In this document: one piece after another, positions 19,101 to 27,481 of the stretch
How the letters are laid out: every line of letters begins with the position of its first letter
Position numbering within the stretch: the first letter of the stretch is position 1
Source: Candidatus Sedimenticola endophacoides
Lineage (GTDB): Bacteria > Pseudomonadota > Gammaproteobacteria > Chromatiales > Chromatiaceae
Assembly: GCA_003062205.1 (NCBI GenBank)
Contig: PQCP01000091.1
Span: 1-61,788 of the forward strand
Reading direction: 5' to 3'
DNA: 61,788 nt
Made by a program: the position numbers and the translations under genes
The notes under the pieces: generated by a model
Database searches by the model: none
The model's input: only the letters and a program-made list of their open reading frames with translations
What the model was told of the DNA's origin: nothing

Positions 19101-21048
19101 GGCCAGCTACGAGTCGATGAACGCAGGTGACGGCTCCTGCCTGGGATGTGGCGAGAAGACCGCGGTACACCTGTTCACCTCCACGGTGACCGCCCTGATG
19201 CAGCCCCGGGTCAAGGCGCAGGTGGCGAAGATCGAGCGCCTGATCGCCGAGCTCGATCAGCATATTCGCCTGCGTCTGTCCGCTTCGGTCGATCTGGGCG
19301 ATGTCGCGGCGGTTAGTGCCGCGGTCGATGCCAGCGCCGACACCGATCTCACCCTCTCCCACCTCTCCGCCTCCCTGGAGGCGGGTAAGGCGAGTGCCCC
19401 GATTGACCAGAAGTGGCTGCGCTGGGCGACCCAGCTGTTGGAGAAGCTGCGCTATCAGAAGTGGCTCTACACCGAAGGCAAGACCGGGCGCGGCCGCGCC
19501 GAGATGGGCATTATCAACTCTACCGGCTGCACCTCGGTATGGGGCTCCACCTTTCCCTACAATCCGTATCCCTTCCCCTGGACCAGCCATCTGTTCCAGG
19601 ACTCCCCGTCGGTGGCCATGGGCATCTTCGAGGGACACATGACCAAGATGGCCGAGGGGTTCAAGGCGATCCGCATGGCCGAACTGGAGCTGGCCGGGAA
19701 GTACAAGCCGGAGCAGCACGACGACTTTTTCCGACGCTTCAATTGGAAGCAGTTCACCGATCAGGAGTTCCGCCTCTGCCCGCCGGTGGTGGCAGTGGGC
19801 GGCGACGGGGCGATGTACGATATCGGCTTCCAGAACCTCTCGCGGCAGATGATGTCCGGAGTCCCGGTGAAGGTGATGATCCTCGACACCCAAGTCTATT
19901 CCAACACCGGCGGCCAGGCCTGTACCTCCGGTTTTATCAGCCAGGTGGCGGACATGTCGCCCTACGGCAAGGCATGGAAGGGCAAGTCGGAGATCCGCAA
20001 GGAGATGAGCCTGATCGGGGCCGCCCACCGCACCTCGTTCATCCTGCAGAGCTCGGCGGCCAATGTCACCCACATGCTCGAAGGCTTCATCGACGGTCTC
20101 AACAGCCGGCGCCCGGCGGTGTTCAACATCTACACCACCTGTCAGCCCGAGCACGGGGTGGGCGACGACGCCTCCGCCCGTCAGGCGCGCATGGCGCTTG
20201 ACTCCCGCGCCTACCCGATGTTCCGCTTCGATCCCGATGCCGGCACCACCTTCGAGGAGTGCGGCAGTATCGAGGGCAACCCGGCGATCGGCAGCGACTG
20301 GAGCCGCTACACCATCAACTACCTGGATGAGAACGGCAAGGAGGCGCAGTTGGAGGTGCCCCTGACCTTCGCTGATTTCGCCCTCACCGAGGGGCGTTTC
20401 CGCAAGCAGTTCAGGATGGCGCCGCCGGAGACCTGGAACGACGACATGGTGCAGATGCACGAGTTCCTGCGTCTGGATGAGGATGAGCGCGAGGGCAAAT
20501 TCCCCTACGTCTGGGGCGTGGACCGCAAGAACCGCCTGATCCGCATCCTCTGCACCCAGGAGCTGGCCCTCTCGTGCAAGGAGCGGCTCGACTTCTGGCA
20601 CCAGCTGCGGGCCATCGCCGGTGAAAATCCCAACCGGATCGATCCGCAACAGGTGGCCAATCAGGCCAAGGCCGAGATGGCCCAGTCCCTGGCGGCGACT
20701 CTGCTCAAGCTCTCCGGCGGTAATGTCTCCGCCATGGCAGACAACCTCTCGGGTGCCGCCGCGTCGGCACCGGCGGCCGGGGGCGAGGCGCTCGATGGCT
20801 ATGAGCCGGTCTGGATCGAGACCCCGGAGTGCACCGCCTGTGACGAGTGCGTGGAGATCGCCCCCGGCATCTTCCAGTACAATGACGAGAAGCTGGCGAT
20901 CGTGGTCAACCCCCAGGGCGGCAGTTACGAGTCCATCGTCAAGGCGGCGGAGAAGTGCACCGCCGAGGTGATCCACCCCGGCACCCCCTGGAGCAGCGGC
21001 GAGAAGAACCTCGATAAGCTGATCAAGCGGGCGGAGAAGTTCCAGTAA
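16132..21048 (+). CDS. Large single-chain pyruvate:ferredoxin (flavodoxin) oxidoreductase with extra C-terminal ferredoxin domain
   Basis: A 2-oxoacid:ferredoxin oxidoreductase of the NifJ type: pyruvate + CoA to acetyl-CoA + CO2, passing electrons to ferredoxin. ATG 16132 is chosen (MFGKKEEQK); upstream in-frame starts at 16081 and 16111 lack a good ribosome site. The 1638 aa include the pyrimidine-binding domain (DAAGAYPITPSTQMGEYW), a gamma domain (VGGWGAITTGKNLV), two 4Fe-4S motifs (CTACGNCYSICPDSAIP, CKGCMECVDVCDDGAL), the proximal cluster (SCLGCGEKTAVHLF) and the TPP site (GGDGAMYDIGFQNLSRQ). Beyond the usual roughly 1200 aa there is an enlarged middle segment and a tail with an added ferredoxin-like motif (CTACDECVEIAPGIFQY). 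Its place between rnfB and rnfC suggests direct electron transfer to Rnf. The substrate (pyruvate rather than another 2-oxoacid) is inferred. Confidence 0.88.
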   Translation: MFGKKEEQKQVKYPGTRMAMDGNAAVIMCEREASDAAGAYPITPSTQMGEYWAEEAAKGHLNISQRELIFVEPESEHAAAAVTAGMSMSGLRATNFSSAQGVAFMHESLYAAVGKRLPYVLNIGCRAITKASLNVHCGHDDYHCIDDTGFFQVMACDAQGAADLNLIARKTAELSLTPAAVAQDGFLTTHLIEPLQVPERELIEEFLGLPDDIIDCPTAAQRMVYGEKRRRVPELWDVDSPTVSGSVQNQDAYMQAVAAQRPYFFSHIASTFDQCAERYAGLTGRQYRRINTYRTEDAEYLIVGMGSMIIQAQAVADYLRESRGIKLGVVDVTMYRPFPGDLLGQVLKGRKGVAVLERTDQPLAEDLPLMRETRAAIAKCLENGAAGEVVYAGYESYKAGEAPVLYSGCYGLGSRDMQPEALVGTVENMLPGGGRKKFFYLSVDFVRDEAANPKQEIHIQRLLEEYPQVRDMAVRGSENPNLLPKGSITVRMHSVGGWGAITTGKNLVMTLYDLLGYDIKANPKYGSEKKGQPTTYYLSAAPERIRVNCEYHYVDVVLSPDPNVFGHSNPLYGLKSGGSFIIQSSLDSPEAVWATFPYSARKFIIDNEIRVFYVDGFKIAKEEATNPELQFRMQGNAFQGAFFAASPLMERANLDEQGLFDAIEAQLQDKFGAKGAAVVADNLRVVRRGFEEIHEISDKRLDADAARGGRKEAGLPVMLKKMPEGDGGVSDIHAFWERTGSFYLSGQGEENLADPYIGMSVFPASTGVYRDMTNIRFEYPDWVAENCTACGNCYSICPDSAIPGLVNTIGEVFGAVIERIERRGTPTLYLRRETRNVEKRLRALLDEAGEAAEVRRLLDQAILEVLNEAQMEGSAQESLEREFGLFVEAIGEFRFAVTKPYYSNKEKKQKNSGGLFSITVNPYTCKGCMECVDVCDDGALVALPQTQEAIDKLRRDWEFWIDLPTTNPQYSRIDDLDEKVGALETMLLDKASYESMNAGDGSCLGCGEKTAVHLFTSTVTALMQPRVKAQVAKIERLIAELDQHIRLRLSASVDLGDVAAVSAAVDASADTDLTLSHLSASLEAGKASAPIDQKWLRWATQLLEKLRYQKWLYTEGKTGRGRAEMGIINSTGCTSVWGSTFPYNPYPFPWTSHLFQDSPSVAMGIFEGHMTKMAEGFKAIRMAELELAGKYKPEQHDDFFRRFNWKQFTDQEFRLCPPVVAVGGDGAMYDIGFQNLSRQMMSGVPVKVMILDTQVYSNTGGQACTSGFISQVADMSPYGKAWKGKSEIRKEMSLIGAAHRTSFILQSSAANVTHMLEGFIDGLNSRRPAVFNIYTTCQPEHGVGDDASARQARMALDSRAYPMFRFDPDAGTTFEECGSIEGNPAIGSDWSRYTINYLDENGKEAQLEVPLTFADFALTEGRFRKQFRMAPPETWNDDMVQMHEFLRLDEDEREGKFPYVWGVDRKNRLIRILCTQELALSCKERLDFWHQLRAIAGENPNRIDPQQVANQAKAEMAQSLAATLLKLSGGNVSAMADNLSGAAASAPAAGGEALDGYEPVWIETPECTACDECVEIAPGIFQYNDEKLAIVVNPQGGSYESIVKAAEKCTAEVIHPGTPWSSGEKNLDKLIKRAEKFQ

Positions 21049-21075
21049 GTGGCACGGGGTCTGGCAGGGCGGGGT

Positions 21076-21100
21076 CCGGTCGGGAAGAGATTCCCGCCGG
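21076..21100 (+). other. Intergenic hairpin between the PFOR gene and rnfC
   Basis: CCGG-tc-GGGAA-gaga-TTCCC-g-CCGG forms a stable stem-loop in the 89-bp gap. No U-tract follows, so an RNA-processing or transcript-stabilising element inside the operon is more likely than a terminator. Confidence 0.45.
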
Positions 21101-21137
21101 ATATCGCGGTGCCGGAGGGTCCCGCTGGGTGTGATCT

Positions 21138-22505
21138 ATGAGAAGACTTCAAATGGGCTTTATCAACCTGTTTCGAAAGCACAACACCTTCAGTCACGGT
21201 ATTCATCCCCTTGAGCACAAGGAGAGCACCGCAGGGCTGAAGATCCGACGGCTGCCGTTTGCGCCGCGCATGGTGGTGCCGCTGTTGCAGCATCGCGGGG
21301 CTCCCGCGGTGGCGCTGGTCAAGCCCGGCCAGGAGGTGGTGCGCGGCGAGCCGATCGCCGAGCCGGGCGGCTTTGTTTCGGTGCCGATGCACGCGCCGGT
21401 CACCGGGCGGGTGAAGGCGGTCGGTGAGTTGGTGCCGACGGCAGAGGGTCCGAAAACCCCGGCGATCGTCATCGACACCTACGAGGCGTCCACCCAGCAG
21501 GTGCTCTTCGACTCTCCCCGGGATCCGGCCCGCCTCACCCCGGAGCAACTGGTCGAGGCGGTGCGCGAGACCGGCATGGTGGGCCTGGGCGGGGCGGCCT
21601 TTCCCAGTCACGTTAAGCTGCTGCCGCCCAAGGGCAAGAAGATCGATCTGGTGGTGATCAACGGTTGCGAGTGTGAACCCTATCTGACCTGCGACCACCG
21701 GGTGATGCTGGAACAGACGGGAAAGATGCTCGCCGGTATCCGCATGGTGATGCGGGCCCTGGGGGCGGAGCGTGCGATCATCGGCGTGGAGGACAACAAG
21801 CTCGACGCCGTGGAGCGAATCCGCGCCGAGTTGCCCGCTGACCTGGATATCCGTTGCGAGGCGGTGGAGACCAAGTATCCCCAGGGTGCGGAGAAGCTGC
21901 TGATCACCAGCCTCACCGGCAGGGAGGTCCCCTCCGGTGGTATCCCGGCCGATATCGGCATCGCCGTCTATAACGTCGGCACCATGGCACAGCTGGGGGA
22001 TCTGGTCCCGCGGGGCCGCGGCCTGATCGAGCGGGTCGTGACCGTCTCCGGCCATGGAGTGCGCCACCCCGGAAACTACCTGGTCCCGATTGGCACGCCG
22101 TTGCGCTTTCTGCTGGAACAGGTGGAGGCCGATGTGGGCGCCTGCGAGGTGGTGCTCGGCGGACCCATGATGGGTATGTCCACCGCATCGCTCGATGTGG
22201 CGATCACCAAGGGCGTCTCTGGGGTGGTGGTGTTCGAGCACCGCGAACAGGATGGACTGGACCGGCCGGTCTTCCCCTGCATCAAGTGCAGTGCCTGCCT
22301 CGATGCCTGCCCGTTGCACCTCAACCCCTCCATGCTAGGGCAGTTGGCGGGGGTGCGCGACTACGCCAGAATGGAACAGGAGTATCACCTCAACGACTGC
22401 TTCGAATGCGGCAGCTGCAGCTATGTTTGTCCCTCGAACATTCCGCTGACCCAGTACTTTCGCATCGCCAAGGCGGTCAATCGCGAGACCAGGGAGACGG
22501 CATAG
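21138..22505 (+). CDS. rnfC: Electron transport complex subunit RnfC
   Basis: The peripheral NADH- and FMN-binding subunit of Rnf with two 4Fe-4S clusters. The 455 aa include the N-terminal RnfC block (FSHGIHPLEHKEST), the Complex I 51-kDa-like nucleotide region (GLGGAAFPSHVKL, INGCECEPYLTCDHR, KYPQGAEKLL) and the cluster motifs CIKCSACLDACPLHLNP and CFECGSCSYVCPSNIPL. It lacks the long Ala/Lys-rich C-terminal extension of E. coli RsxC. The start could also be ATG 21153 (MGFINLFRK); neither has a strong ribosome site. Confidence 0.95.
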   Translation: MRRLQMGFINLFRKHNTFSHGIHPLEHKESTAGLKIRRLPFAPRMVVPLLQHRGAPAVALVKPGQEVVRGEPIAEPGGFVSVPMHAPVTGRVKAVGELVPTAEGPKTPAIVIDTYEASTQQVLFDSPRDPARLTPEQLVEAVRETGMVGLGGAAFPSHVKLLPPKGKKIDLVVINGCECEPYLTCDHRVMLEQTGKMLAGIRMVMRALGAERAIIGVEDNKLDAVERIRAELPADLDIRCEAVETKYPQGAEKLLITSLTGREVPSGGIPADIGIAVYNVGTMAQLGDLVPRGRGLIERVVTVSGHGVRHPGNYLVPIGTPLRFLLEQVEADVGACEVVLGGPMMGMSTASLDVAITKGVSGVVVFEHREQDGLDRPVFPCIKCSACLDACPLHLNPSMLGQLAGVRDYARMEQEYHLNDCFECGSCSYVCPSNIPLTQYFRIAKAVNRETRETA

Positions 22506-22631
22506 AGGATCGGTGAACACGTTCTCCGGTGCGTCCCAGGCCGGAAGGTCGTGCAATGTGAATGGCCTGTTCGCGAGTGACCGGTGGGTTGCGGCGGCGA
22601 GCCCAAATTTGAGTAACCCAGACACGAGCTT

Positions 22632-23687
22632 ATGATAAAAAAAGCACCGGTGGAGATTCGTACTTCCCCGCATATGAAGAAGGTGATCAGCGTCGGACAG
22701 ATCATGCGCAACGTGGTCTACGCGCTGCTGCCGCTGTGCGCCTGGGCGGTCTATCAGTTCGGGATCAGTGCCTTGGCCCTGATCCTGGTGACGACGCTCT
22801 CCTGTGCGCTGACCGAACGCTTTTTCTGCTGGATGTCGGGGCGACCCACCACACTGAGCGACTTCAGCGTGATCATCACAGGTCTGCTGCTGGCGCTGAC
22901 CCTGCCGCCGGGGTTTCCCCTGTGGATGGGCGCGGTGGCCGGTTTTATCGCCGTCGGTCTCGGTAAATCGCTGTTCGGCGGTATCGGCTACAATGTGATG
23001 AACCCGGCGTTGGTGGGGCGCGCCTTTGTACAGGCGGCCTTTCCGGTGGCGATCACCACCTGGACGCCCGCCTTCGCCCCGGGGCGTTTTGTCGAGTTCA
23101 TCCCTTCCACCCTGGCGCTGCCATTCATGAGTCCGGTCGATACCGCCGACTGGGTCAAGAGCCACGCGGTGGATGGTTTCACCGGCGCCACACCCCTGGC
23201 CCTGCAGAAATTCGAGCGGATCACCGTTGATTCAAGCGATCTCCTGTTCGGCATGGTGGCGGGCTCGGCGGGCGAGACGGCGGCGCTGCTGATCTTTCTC
23301 TGCGGTGCTTACCTGGCGCTGCGCCGGATGATGGATTGGCGTATACCTGCGGCGGTGTTCACCGGTGTGGTACTGGTCGCCCTGCCGTTTCACCTATACC
23401 AACCGGAGGCCTTCCCGTCGCCCCTGTTTATGCTCCTCTCCGGTGGTTTGATGCTGGGTGCGATGTTCATGGCCAGCGATATGGTGGGGTCACCGCTGAC
23501 GGCCAGGGGGGTGTGGCTTTACGGCCTGCTGATCGGCTCGCTGACCGTACTGATCCGCCTGTTCGGGGGGCTCACCGAGGGGGTGATGTACGCTATCCTG
23601 GTGGCCAATGCCCTGACCCCGTTGATCGACTCGATTACCCAGCCGCGCGTCTACGGGACCGGTGGTGGGAAGGAGGCGCGGTCATGA
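22632..23687 (+). CDS. rnfD: Electron transport complex subunit RnfD
   Basis: An integral membrane subunit of Rnf, 351 aa with about nine or ten hydrophobic segments, related to NqrB. The covalent-FMN motif region is present (DGFTGATPLA, with the Thr attachment site in S/TGAT), as are LFGGIGYNVMNPALVGRAF and the C-terminal MASDMVGSPLT block. The stop overlaps the rnfG start (ATGA). Confidence 0.95.
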   Translation: MIKKAPVEIRTSPHMKKVISVGQIMRNVVYALLPLCAWAVYQFGISALALILVTTLSCALTERFFCWMSGRPTTLSDFSVIITGLLLALTLPPGFPLWMGAVAGFIAVGLGKSLFGGIGYNVMNPALVGRAFVQAAFPVAITTWTPAFAPGRFVEFIPSTLALPFMSPVDTADWVKSHAVDGFTGATPLALQKFERITVDSSDLLFGMVAGSAGETAALLIFLCGAYLALRRMMDWRIPAAVFTGVVLVALPFHLYQPEAFPSPLFMLLSGGLMLGAMFMASDMVGSPLTARGVWLYGLLIGSLTVLIRLFGGLTEGVMYAILVANALTPLIDSITQPRVYGTGGGKEARS

Positions 23688-24367
23688 GCGGCGTGGAACA
23701 GGTGCAGGAGCCGCCCCGGACCCCCAGCTTCGCCATGCTGCGTACACTGGGTGGCGTGGCGATGATGGCGGGGCTGCTGGTGGTGCTGGTGTTTCAGGTC
23801 ACCAAACCGATCATCGAGGAGAACAAGCGTATCGCCATCGAGAAGGCGGTGTTCCGGGTGGTGCCGGGGGCGGCGTCGCGCAAGGATTTTGTGCTCGGGG
23901 CGGAGGGGCTGCTGCCAGCGGCCGAGGCGCAGGCGGGCGGTGAGACGATCTATGCCGCCTACGATGCCCAGGGCGCCCTGCTGGGGGTGGCCATGGAGGC
24001 GGCGGCCACCGGCTATCAGGATGTGATCCGCATCCTCTACGGCTATAACCCGGCCTGTGAATGCGTGACCGGAATCAAGGTGCTGAAGATGGCTGAGACC
24101 CCGGGGCTGGGGGATAAGATCGCCTTTGATCCGGAGTTTCTGAAGAACTTCGAGGCGCTGGACGCCCGGCTCGCTCCCGGCCGCGACGGGTTGCTCAACG
24201 AGATCGTGGCGGTTAAACACGGCAACAAGACGGCACCCTGGCAGGTCGACTCCATCTCTGGTGCCACCATCTCGTCGAAGGCGATCGCGCGCATGATCAA
24301 TCAGAGCGGTCAGCGGATGTTTCCGCTGATCATGCGCCACCTCGACCGGTTGCGCGCCGGAGGGTGA
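23684..24367 (+). CDS. rnfG: Electron transport complex subunit RnfG
   Basis: A periplasmic-facing flavoprotein subunit of Rnf, 227 aa, related to NqrC. One N-terminal TM (LGGVAMMAGLLVVLVFQV) is followed by the FMN-binding domain with KMAETPGLGDKI and the covalent attachment motif SGATISS. ATG 23684 overlaps the rnfD stop and has a ribosome site (AAGGAGG). Confidence 0.95.
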   Translation: MSGVEQVQEPPRTPSFAMLRTLGGVAMMAGLLVVLVFQVTKPIIEENKRIAIEKAVFRVVPGAASRKDFVLGAEGLLPAAEAQAGGETIYAAYDAQGALLGVAMEAAATGYQDVIRILYGYNPACECVTGIKVLKMAETPGLGDKIAFDPEFLKNFEALDARLAPGRDGLLNEIVAVKHGNKTAPWQVDSISGATISSKAIARMINQSGQRMFPLIMRHLDRLRAGG

Positions 24368-24438
24368 GGGGGAGAGGGCCGGGCCCGTGCTGACGGGCGG
24401 TGGCCGCGATACCCACGAACAAAGAATGGTAGGAGCTC

Positions 24439-25092
24439 ATGTCGGCATTACCGAATAGAGAAGAGAAGATCACACTGGACACCTTCCTGCGCGGACTCTG
24501 GGAGGAGAACCCGGTGTTCGTCATGCTGCTGGGCCTTTGCCCGGTGTTGGCGGTGACCAACTCCACCATGAATGCCATCGCCATGGGGCTGGCCACCACC
24601 TTCGTGCTGGTGGCATCGAGCACACTGGTTTCGCTGCTGCGGCGGGTGATACCGAAGCAGGTGCGCATCGCCACCTATATCATCATCATCGCCACCTTCG
24701 TGACCATCGTGGATTATGTGATCCAGGCGATCAGCCTCGATCTCTACAACGCCCTGGGGGCGTTCATTCAGCTGATCGTGGCCAATTGCGTGATCCTGGG
24801 GCGGGCCGAGGCCTACGCCTCGAAACAGCGCGTCGGCGCCTCCGTGGTCAATGCCCTTGGCATGGGCGCGGGTTTTACCGTGGCGCTGCTCTGTCTGGGT
24901 ACCGTGCGCGAGCTGCTCGGGGCAGGAACCATTCTCGGTTTCCAGATATTCAGTGCGAATTTCGAGCCCTGGGTGGTGATGATCCTGCCGCCGGGTGGGT
25001 TCTTCGTACTCGGTGCCTGGCTGCTGTTGTTCGAATATTTGAAGCAGCGCAAAGAGCGCAAACTACTCGATAGCGAGGGGGCGATCAGCTGA
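24439..25092 (+). CDS. rnfE: Electron transport complex subunit RnfE
   Basis: A 217-aa integral membrane subunit of Rnf (NqrD/RnfE family). It has six hydrophobic segments and the family motifs ENPVFVMLLGLCPVLAVTNS and NCVILGRAEAYAS, which carry the Cys residues that ligate the buried iron centre shared with RnfA. A ribosome site (AGGAGCT) precedes ATG 24439. The stop overlaps the rnfA start. Confidence 0.96.
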   Translation: MSALPNREEKITLDTFLRGLWEENPVFVMLLGLCPVLAVTNSTMNAIAMGLATTFVLVASSTLVSLLRRVIPKQVRIATYIIIIATFVTIVDYVIQAISLDLYNALGAFIQLIVANCVILGRAEAYASKQRVGASVVNALGMGAGFTVALLCLGTVRELLGAGTILGFQIFSANFEPWVVMILPPGGFFVLGAWLLLFEYLKQRKERKLLDSEGAIS

Positions 25093-25682
25093 TGGATCCG
25101 AACAGCCTGACATTCATCTTTCTCAACGCAGCGCTGATCAATAATTTCGTGCTGGCGCTGTTTCTCGGCCTGTGCCCGTTTCTTGGGGTTTCGGCAAAAC
25201 GCGAGACGGCCTGGAACATGGGGCTGGCAACGATGTTCGTGATGCTGGTCAGCTCGGTCTCCGCCTACGCCATCAACTGGATGCTGACCGAGCTGGAGAT
25301 CGAGTTCCTGCGCCTGATCTGCTATATCGCGGTGATCGCCTCGGCCGTGCAGTTGGTGGAGATGACGGTAAAGAAGTTCAGCCCGGCGCTGTTCAGGGCC
25401 CTGGGTATCTTCCTGCCGCTGATCACCACCAACTGCGCGATCCTTGGGCTGGCTCTGTTTCAGACCTTCCGCGAGTACGATTTCCTGCAGAGTCTCGCCT
25501 TCAGTCTGGGCGCCGGCGCGGGTTTCACCCTGGCCCTGATGCTGATGGCCGGACTGCGTGAAAAGCTGGAGCTGGCCCGGGTGCCGAGCGTCAGCCGGGG
25601 AGCGGCCATGAGTCTGATGTTGGCCGGCCTGCTGTCGCTCGCCTTCATGGGGTTTGCCGGACTCGGGGGCTCCCATGCTTAA
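25092..25682 (+). CDS. rnfA: Electron transport complex subunit RnfA
   Basis: A 196-aa integral membrane partner of RnfE (NqrE/RnfA family) with six predicted TMs. The motifs NNFVLALFLGLCPFLGVS and TTNCAILGLALF contain the two Cys ligands expected for the membrane iron site. It overlaps rnfE by one base and the following small ORF by 8 bases. Confidence 0.96.
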   Translation: MDPNSLTFIFLNAALINNFVLALFLGLCPFLGVSAKRETAWNMGLATMFVMLVSSVSAYAINWMLTELEIEFLRLICYIAVIASAVQLVEMTVKKFSPALFRALGIFLPLITTNCAILGLALFQTFREYDFLQSLAFSLGAGAGFTLALMLMAGLREKLELARVPSVSRGAAMSLMLAGLLSLAFMGFAGLGGSHA

Positions 25683-25854
25683 GTTTCTGCTGGCGAGTCT
25701 GGTGATCATGGTGGTGCTGACCGGCTGGGTCCTGGTCCAGCAGATGGCCCGGCGCTTTGCCAGGAATCATCCGGAGTTCGGCCCCTATGTGGAGAAGGCA
25801 GGCTGTGGAGGCCATTGCAGTTGCGCCCGGGGGGGGAGTTGCCGCAACGGATGA
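25675..25854 (+). CDS. Small Cys-rich single-TM protein at the end of the rnf operon, possibly NqrM-like
   Basis: 59 aa, starting at ATG 25675 within the last codons of rnfA. One N-terminal TM (LLASLVIMVVLTGWVLV) is followed by a short tail with a Cys cluster (GCGGHCSCARGGSC). NqrM (DUF539), which helps build the Fe centre in NqrD/NqrE, has the same plan of one TM plus a four-Cys tail, but the spacing here differs. A maturation role for the RnfA/RnfE iron site is therefore only a suggestion. Coupling to rnfA supports it being a real gene. Confidence 0.6.
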   Translation: MLKFLLASLVIMVVLTGWVLVQQMARRFARNHPEFGPYVEKAGCGGHCSCARGGSCRNG

Positions 25855-26081
25855 AATCCCGCTTAAGCCTTTAAATTCTTGCGCCCCCGATTGGAGAAAT
25901 ATACCCTAGGGGCCTACCAGAATTTTATGCTGACTGGCGGTGGATGTTTGGATGAGGCTCATGCAATGGGTTGAGTCCGGCGTAGCCGATCGGTTGCTAC
26001 GCTCTTTCTGGTGCATGCAATAAACGGATCGGTTTGGCAAACTCGAGACGTGGCATAGATGCGTACGAAGTAAGAGGATGA

Positions 26082-26939
26082 ATGATGAGCAATGACGAGT
26101 TGGGTAATACCTTCGAGGCTGAGATTGTCGGAACGGAGCGGGTGACTCCGTCGAGTCGGGACGAGGTGCGACAGATCACACTGCGTATTGACGATCCAGC
26201 GTTTCGCTATGTTGAGGGGCAGAGCGTGGGTGTGGTGGTGGAGGGCCCGCATCCGTTCGGCAACCGGTATCACCTGCGCCGTTATGCCATTGCCAATGAT
26301 CGTGGCATGGGGGAGGACGGGATGGTCGAGTTATCGATCCTGGTCCGCCGCTGCTTCTATATCGACGAGGTGAGCGGAGAGCGTTATCCGGGGATCGCCT
26401 CCAACTACCTGTGCGACCGTTCGGTTGGGGACCGGATCACCCTCACCGGTCCCTACCGGAGCCCGTTCAAGGCCCCATCGGATCCCAGTTCCAACCTGGT
26501 GATGGTCGGCACCGGTACCGGCGTCGCGCCGTTTCGGGGATTCATCAAGCGCATCTACCGGGAGAAGGGTGCGTGGCAGGGTAAGGTACGCCTCTTTTAC
26601 GGCGCCAAAAATGGCATGGACCTGCTCTATATGAACGACATCAATGGCGACCTCACCAACTACCTGGACGAGCAGACCTTTCAGGCCTTCAATGGGATTG
26701 CCGGACGTCCCCTTGGTGATGATACGGCGGGCCTTGAACGGAGCCTTGACGAGAACGCCGGTGAGATATGGGATTTGCTCCAGGAGTCCAATACCTATCT
26801 GTTTCTGGCCGGTCTGAAGCCGGTGGCGGGTGCCTTCGACAAGAAGATGTCGCAGCTGGCCGGTTCCGAACAGGCGTGGGAGCGGGTCAAGGCGAAAATC
26901 TCCGCCGAAGGTAGATTGTCGGAACTGCTCTACAGTTGA
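26082..26939 (+). CDS. Ferredoxin--NADP(+) reductase, plant-type fold
   Basis: A 285-aa FAD flavoprotein that exchanges electrons between ferredoxin and NADP(H). The FAD-binding half has YHLRRYAIAND (an RxY motif with Ala where most have Ser) and the NADP half has VMVGTGTGVAPFRGFI and TYLFLAGLKPVAGAF. The C-terminus ends LLYS rather than the canonical terminal Tyr, which may alter nicotinamide stacking. It lies 227 bp after the rnf operon with its own ribosome site, so it may be transcribed separately, and probably links PFOR-reduced ferredoxin to NADPH. BoxA-type reductases are the nearest alternative. Confidence 0.82.
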   Translation: MMSNDELGNTFEAEIVGTERVTPSSRDEVRQITLRIDDPAFRYVEGQSVGVVVEGPHPFGNRYHLRRYAIANDRGMGEDGMVELSILVRRCFYIDEVSGERYPGIASNYLCDRSVGDRITLTGPYRSPFKAPSDPSSNLVMVGTGTGVAPFRGFIKRIYREKGAWQGKVRLFYGAKNGMDLLYMNDINGDLTNYLDEQTFQAFNGIAGRPLGDDTAGLERSLDENAGEIWDLLQESNTYLFLAGLKPVAGAFDKKMSQLAGSEQAWERVKAKISAEGRLSELLYS

Positions 26940-26944
26940 CCCAG

Positions 26945-26965
26945 GCCCGGGGCTTTGCCCCGGGC
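26945..26965 (+). terminator. Hairpin terminator between convergent genes
   Basis: A nine-base-pair stem (GCCCGGGGC / GCCCCGGGC) with a TTT loop sits right after the ferredoxin-NADP reductase stop and just past the end of the convergent minus-strand gene. There is no T-run directly after it, so its efficiency is uncertain. It could serve both directions. Confidence 0.55.
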
Positions 26966-26975
26966 TACCGGCCGA

Positions 26976-27428
26976 TCACTTTTCCAGATCCCGGTGTAGC
27001 GTCTCCAGGGTGCTGGTGTTGATTCTCTCCACGGTGCATCGCGCCGGACCCTCCGCGCGCCGGAACATGAGATAGGCGCTGGGATGTTCCGACTGTTGAT
27101 CGTAGATCCGTAGGAAGACCTCTTTCAAATAGCTGCCCTCCCGCATCGCCGGGGTGCAGTTGGTGACCAGCGCCTCCACCTGCAGACCGCCGTCGTTGCT
27201 GCGCGACAGGGGTGGGCCCTCAATCTCCTCAAGCTCCATTGCACAGATGTGCGTGGTCTTATCTTCCATAACGTTTATCGATGCGCTGCCATGGCTGCTG
27301 ATCATAAGGCGCATGGCGATCTGGCCGCGGGTGGTGCATTGGGCGTCGAGGGCATTCTCTGAGGCCGCCGCGCCGAGCGAGCAGATGGCGCCGCTCAGTA
27401 GAAAAAATGCCTTGATGGTGTTATGCAT
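26976..27428 (-). CDS. Putative exported protein of unknown function
   Basis: 150 aa from ATG 27428 (an in-frame ATG at 27449 also exists). An N-terminal signal peptide (FFLLSGAICSLGAAASEN, cleavage after AAA) is followed by a small domain with four Cys that may form disulfides (DAQCTTRG, THICAMELEE, VTNCTPAM, PARCTVER). I do not recognise the family. It lies downstream of the two-component genes on the same strand, and a PmrA/QseB-like box lies 54-70 bp upstream of its start, so it is a likely direct target of the neighbouring response regulator. Confidence 0.7.
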   Translation of the reverse strand: MHNTIKAFFLLSGAICSLGAAASENALDAQCTTRGQIAMRLMISSHGSASINVMEDKTTHICAMELEEIEGPPLSRSNDGGLQVEALVTNCTPAMREGSYLKEVFLRIYDQQSEHPSAYLMFRRAEGPARCTVERINTSTLETLHRDLEK

Positions 27429-27481
27429 AGGTAGTTTCCCGGGAGCCATTTGTTTGTTTTAAAGGAGTGTGCGGGGGAAAC

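Noticed and set aside
16714..20976. A 1420-codon open frame on the minus strand opposite the PFOR gene
   Set aside because: It is a GC-skewed shadow frame. The plus strand carries a complete family-recognisable protein and the minus product has no familiar motifs.
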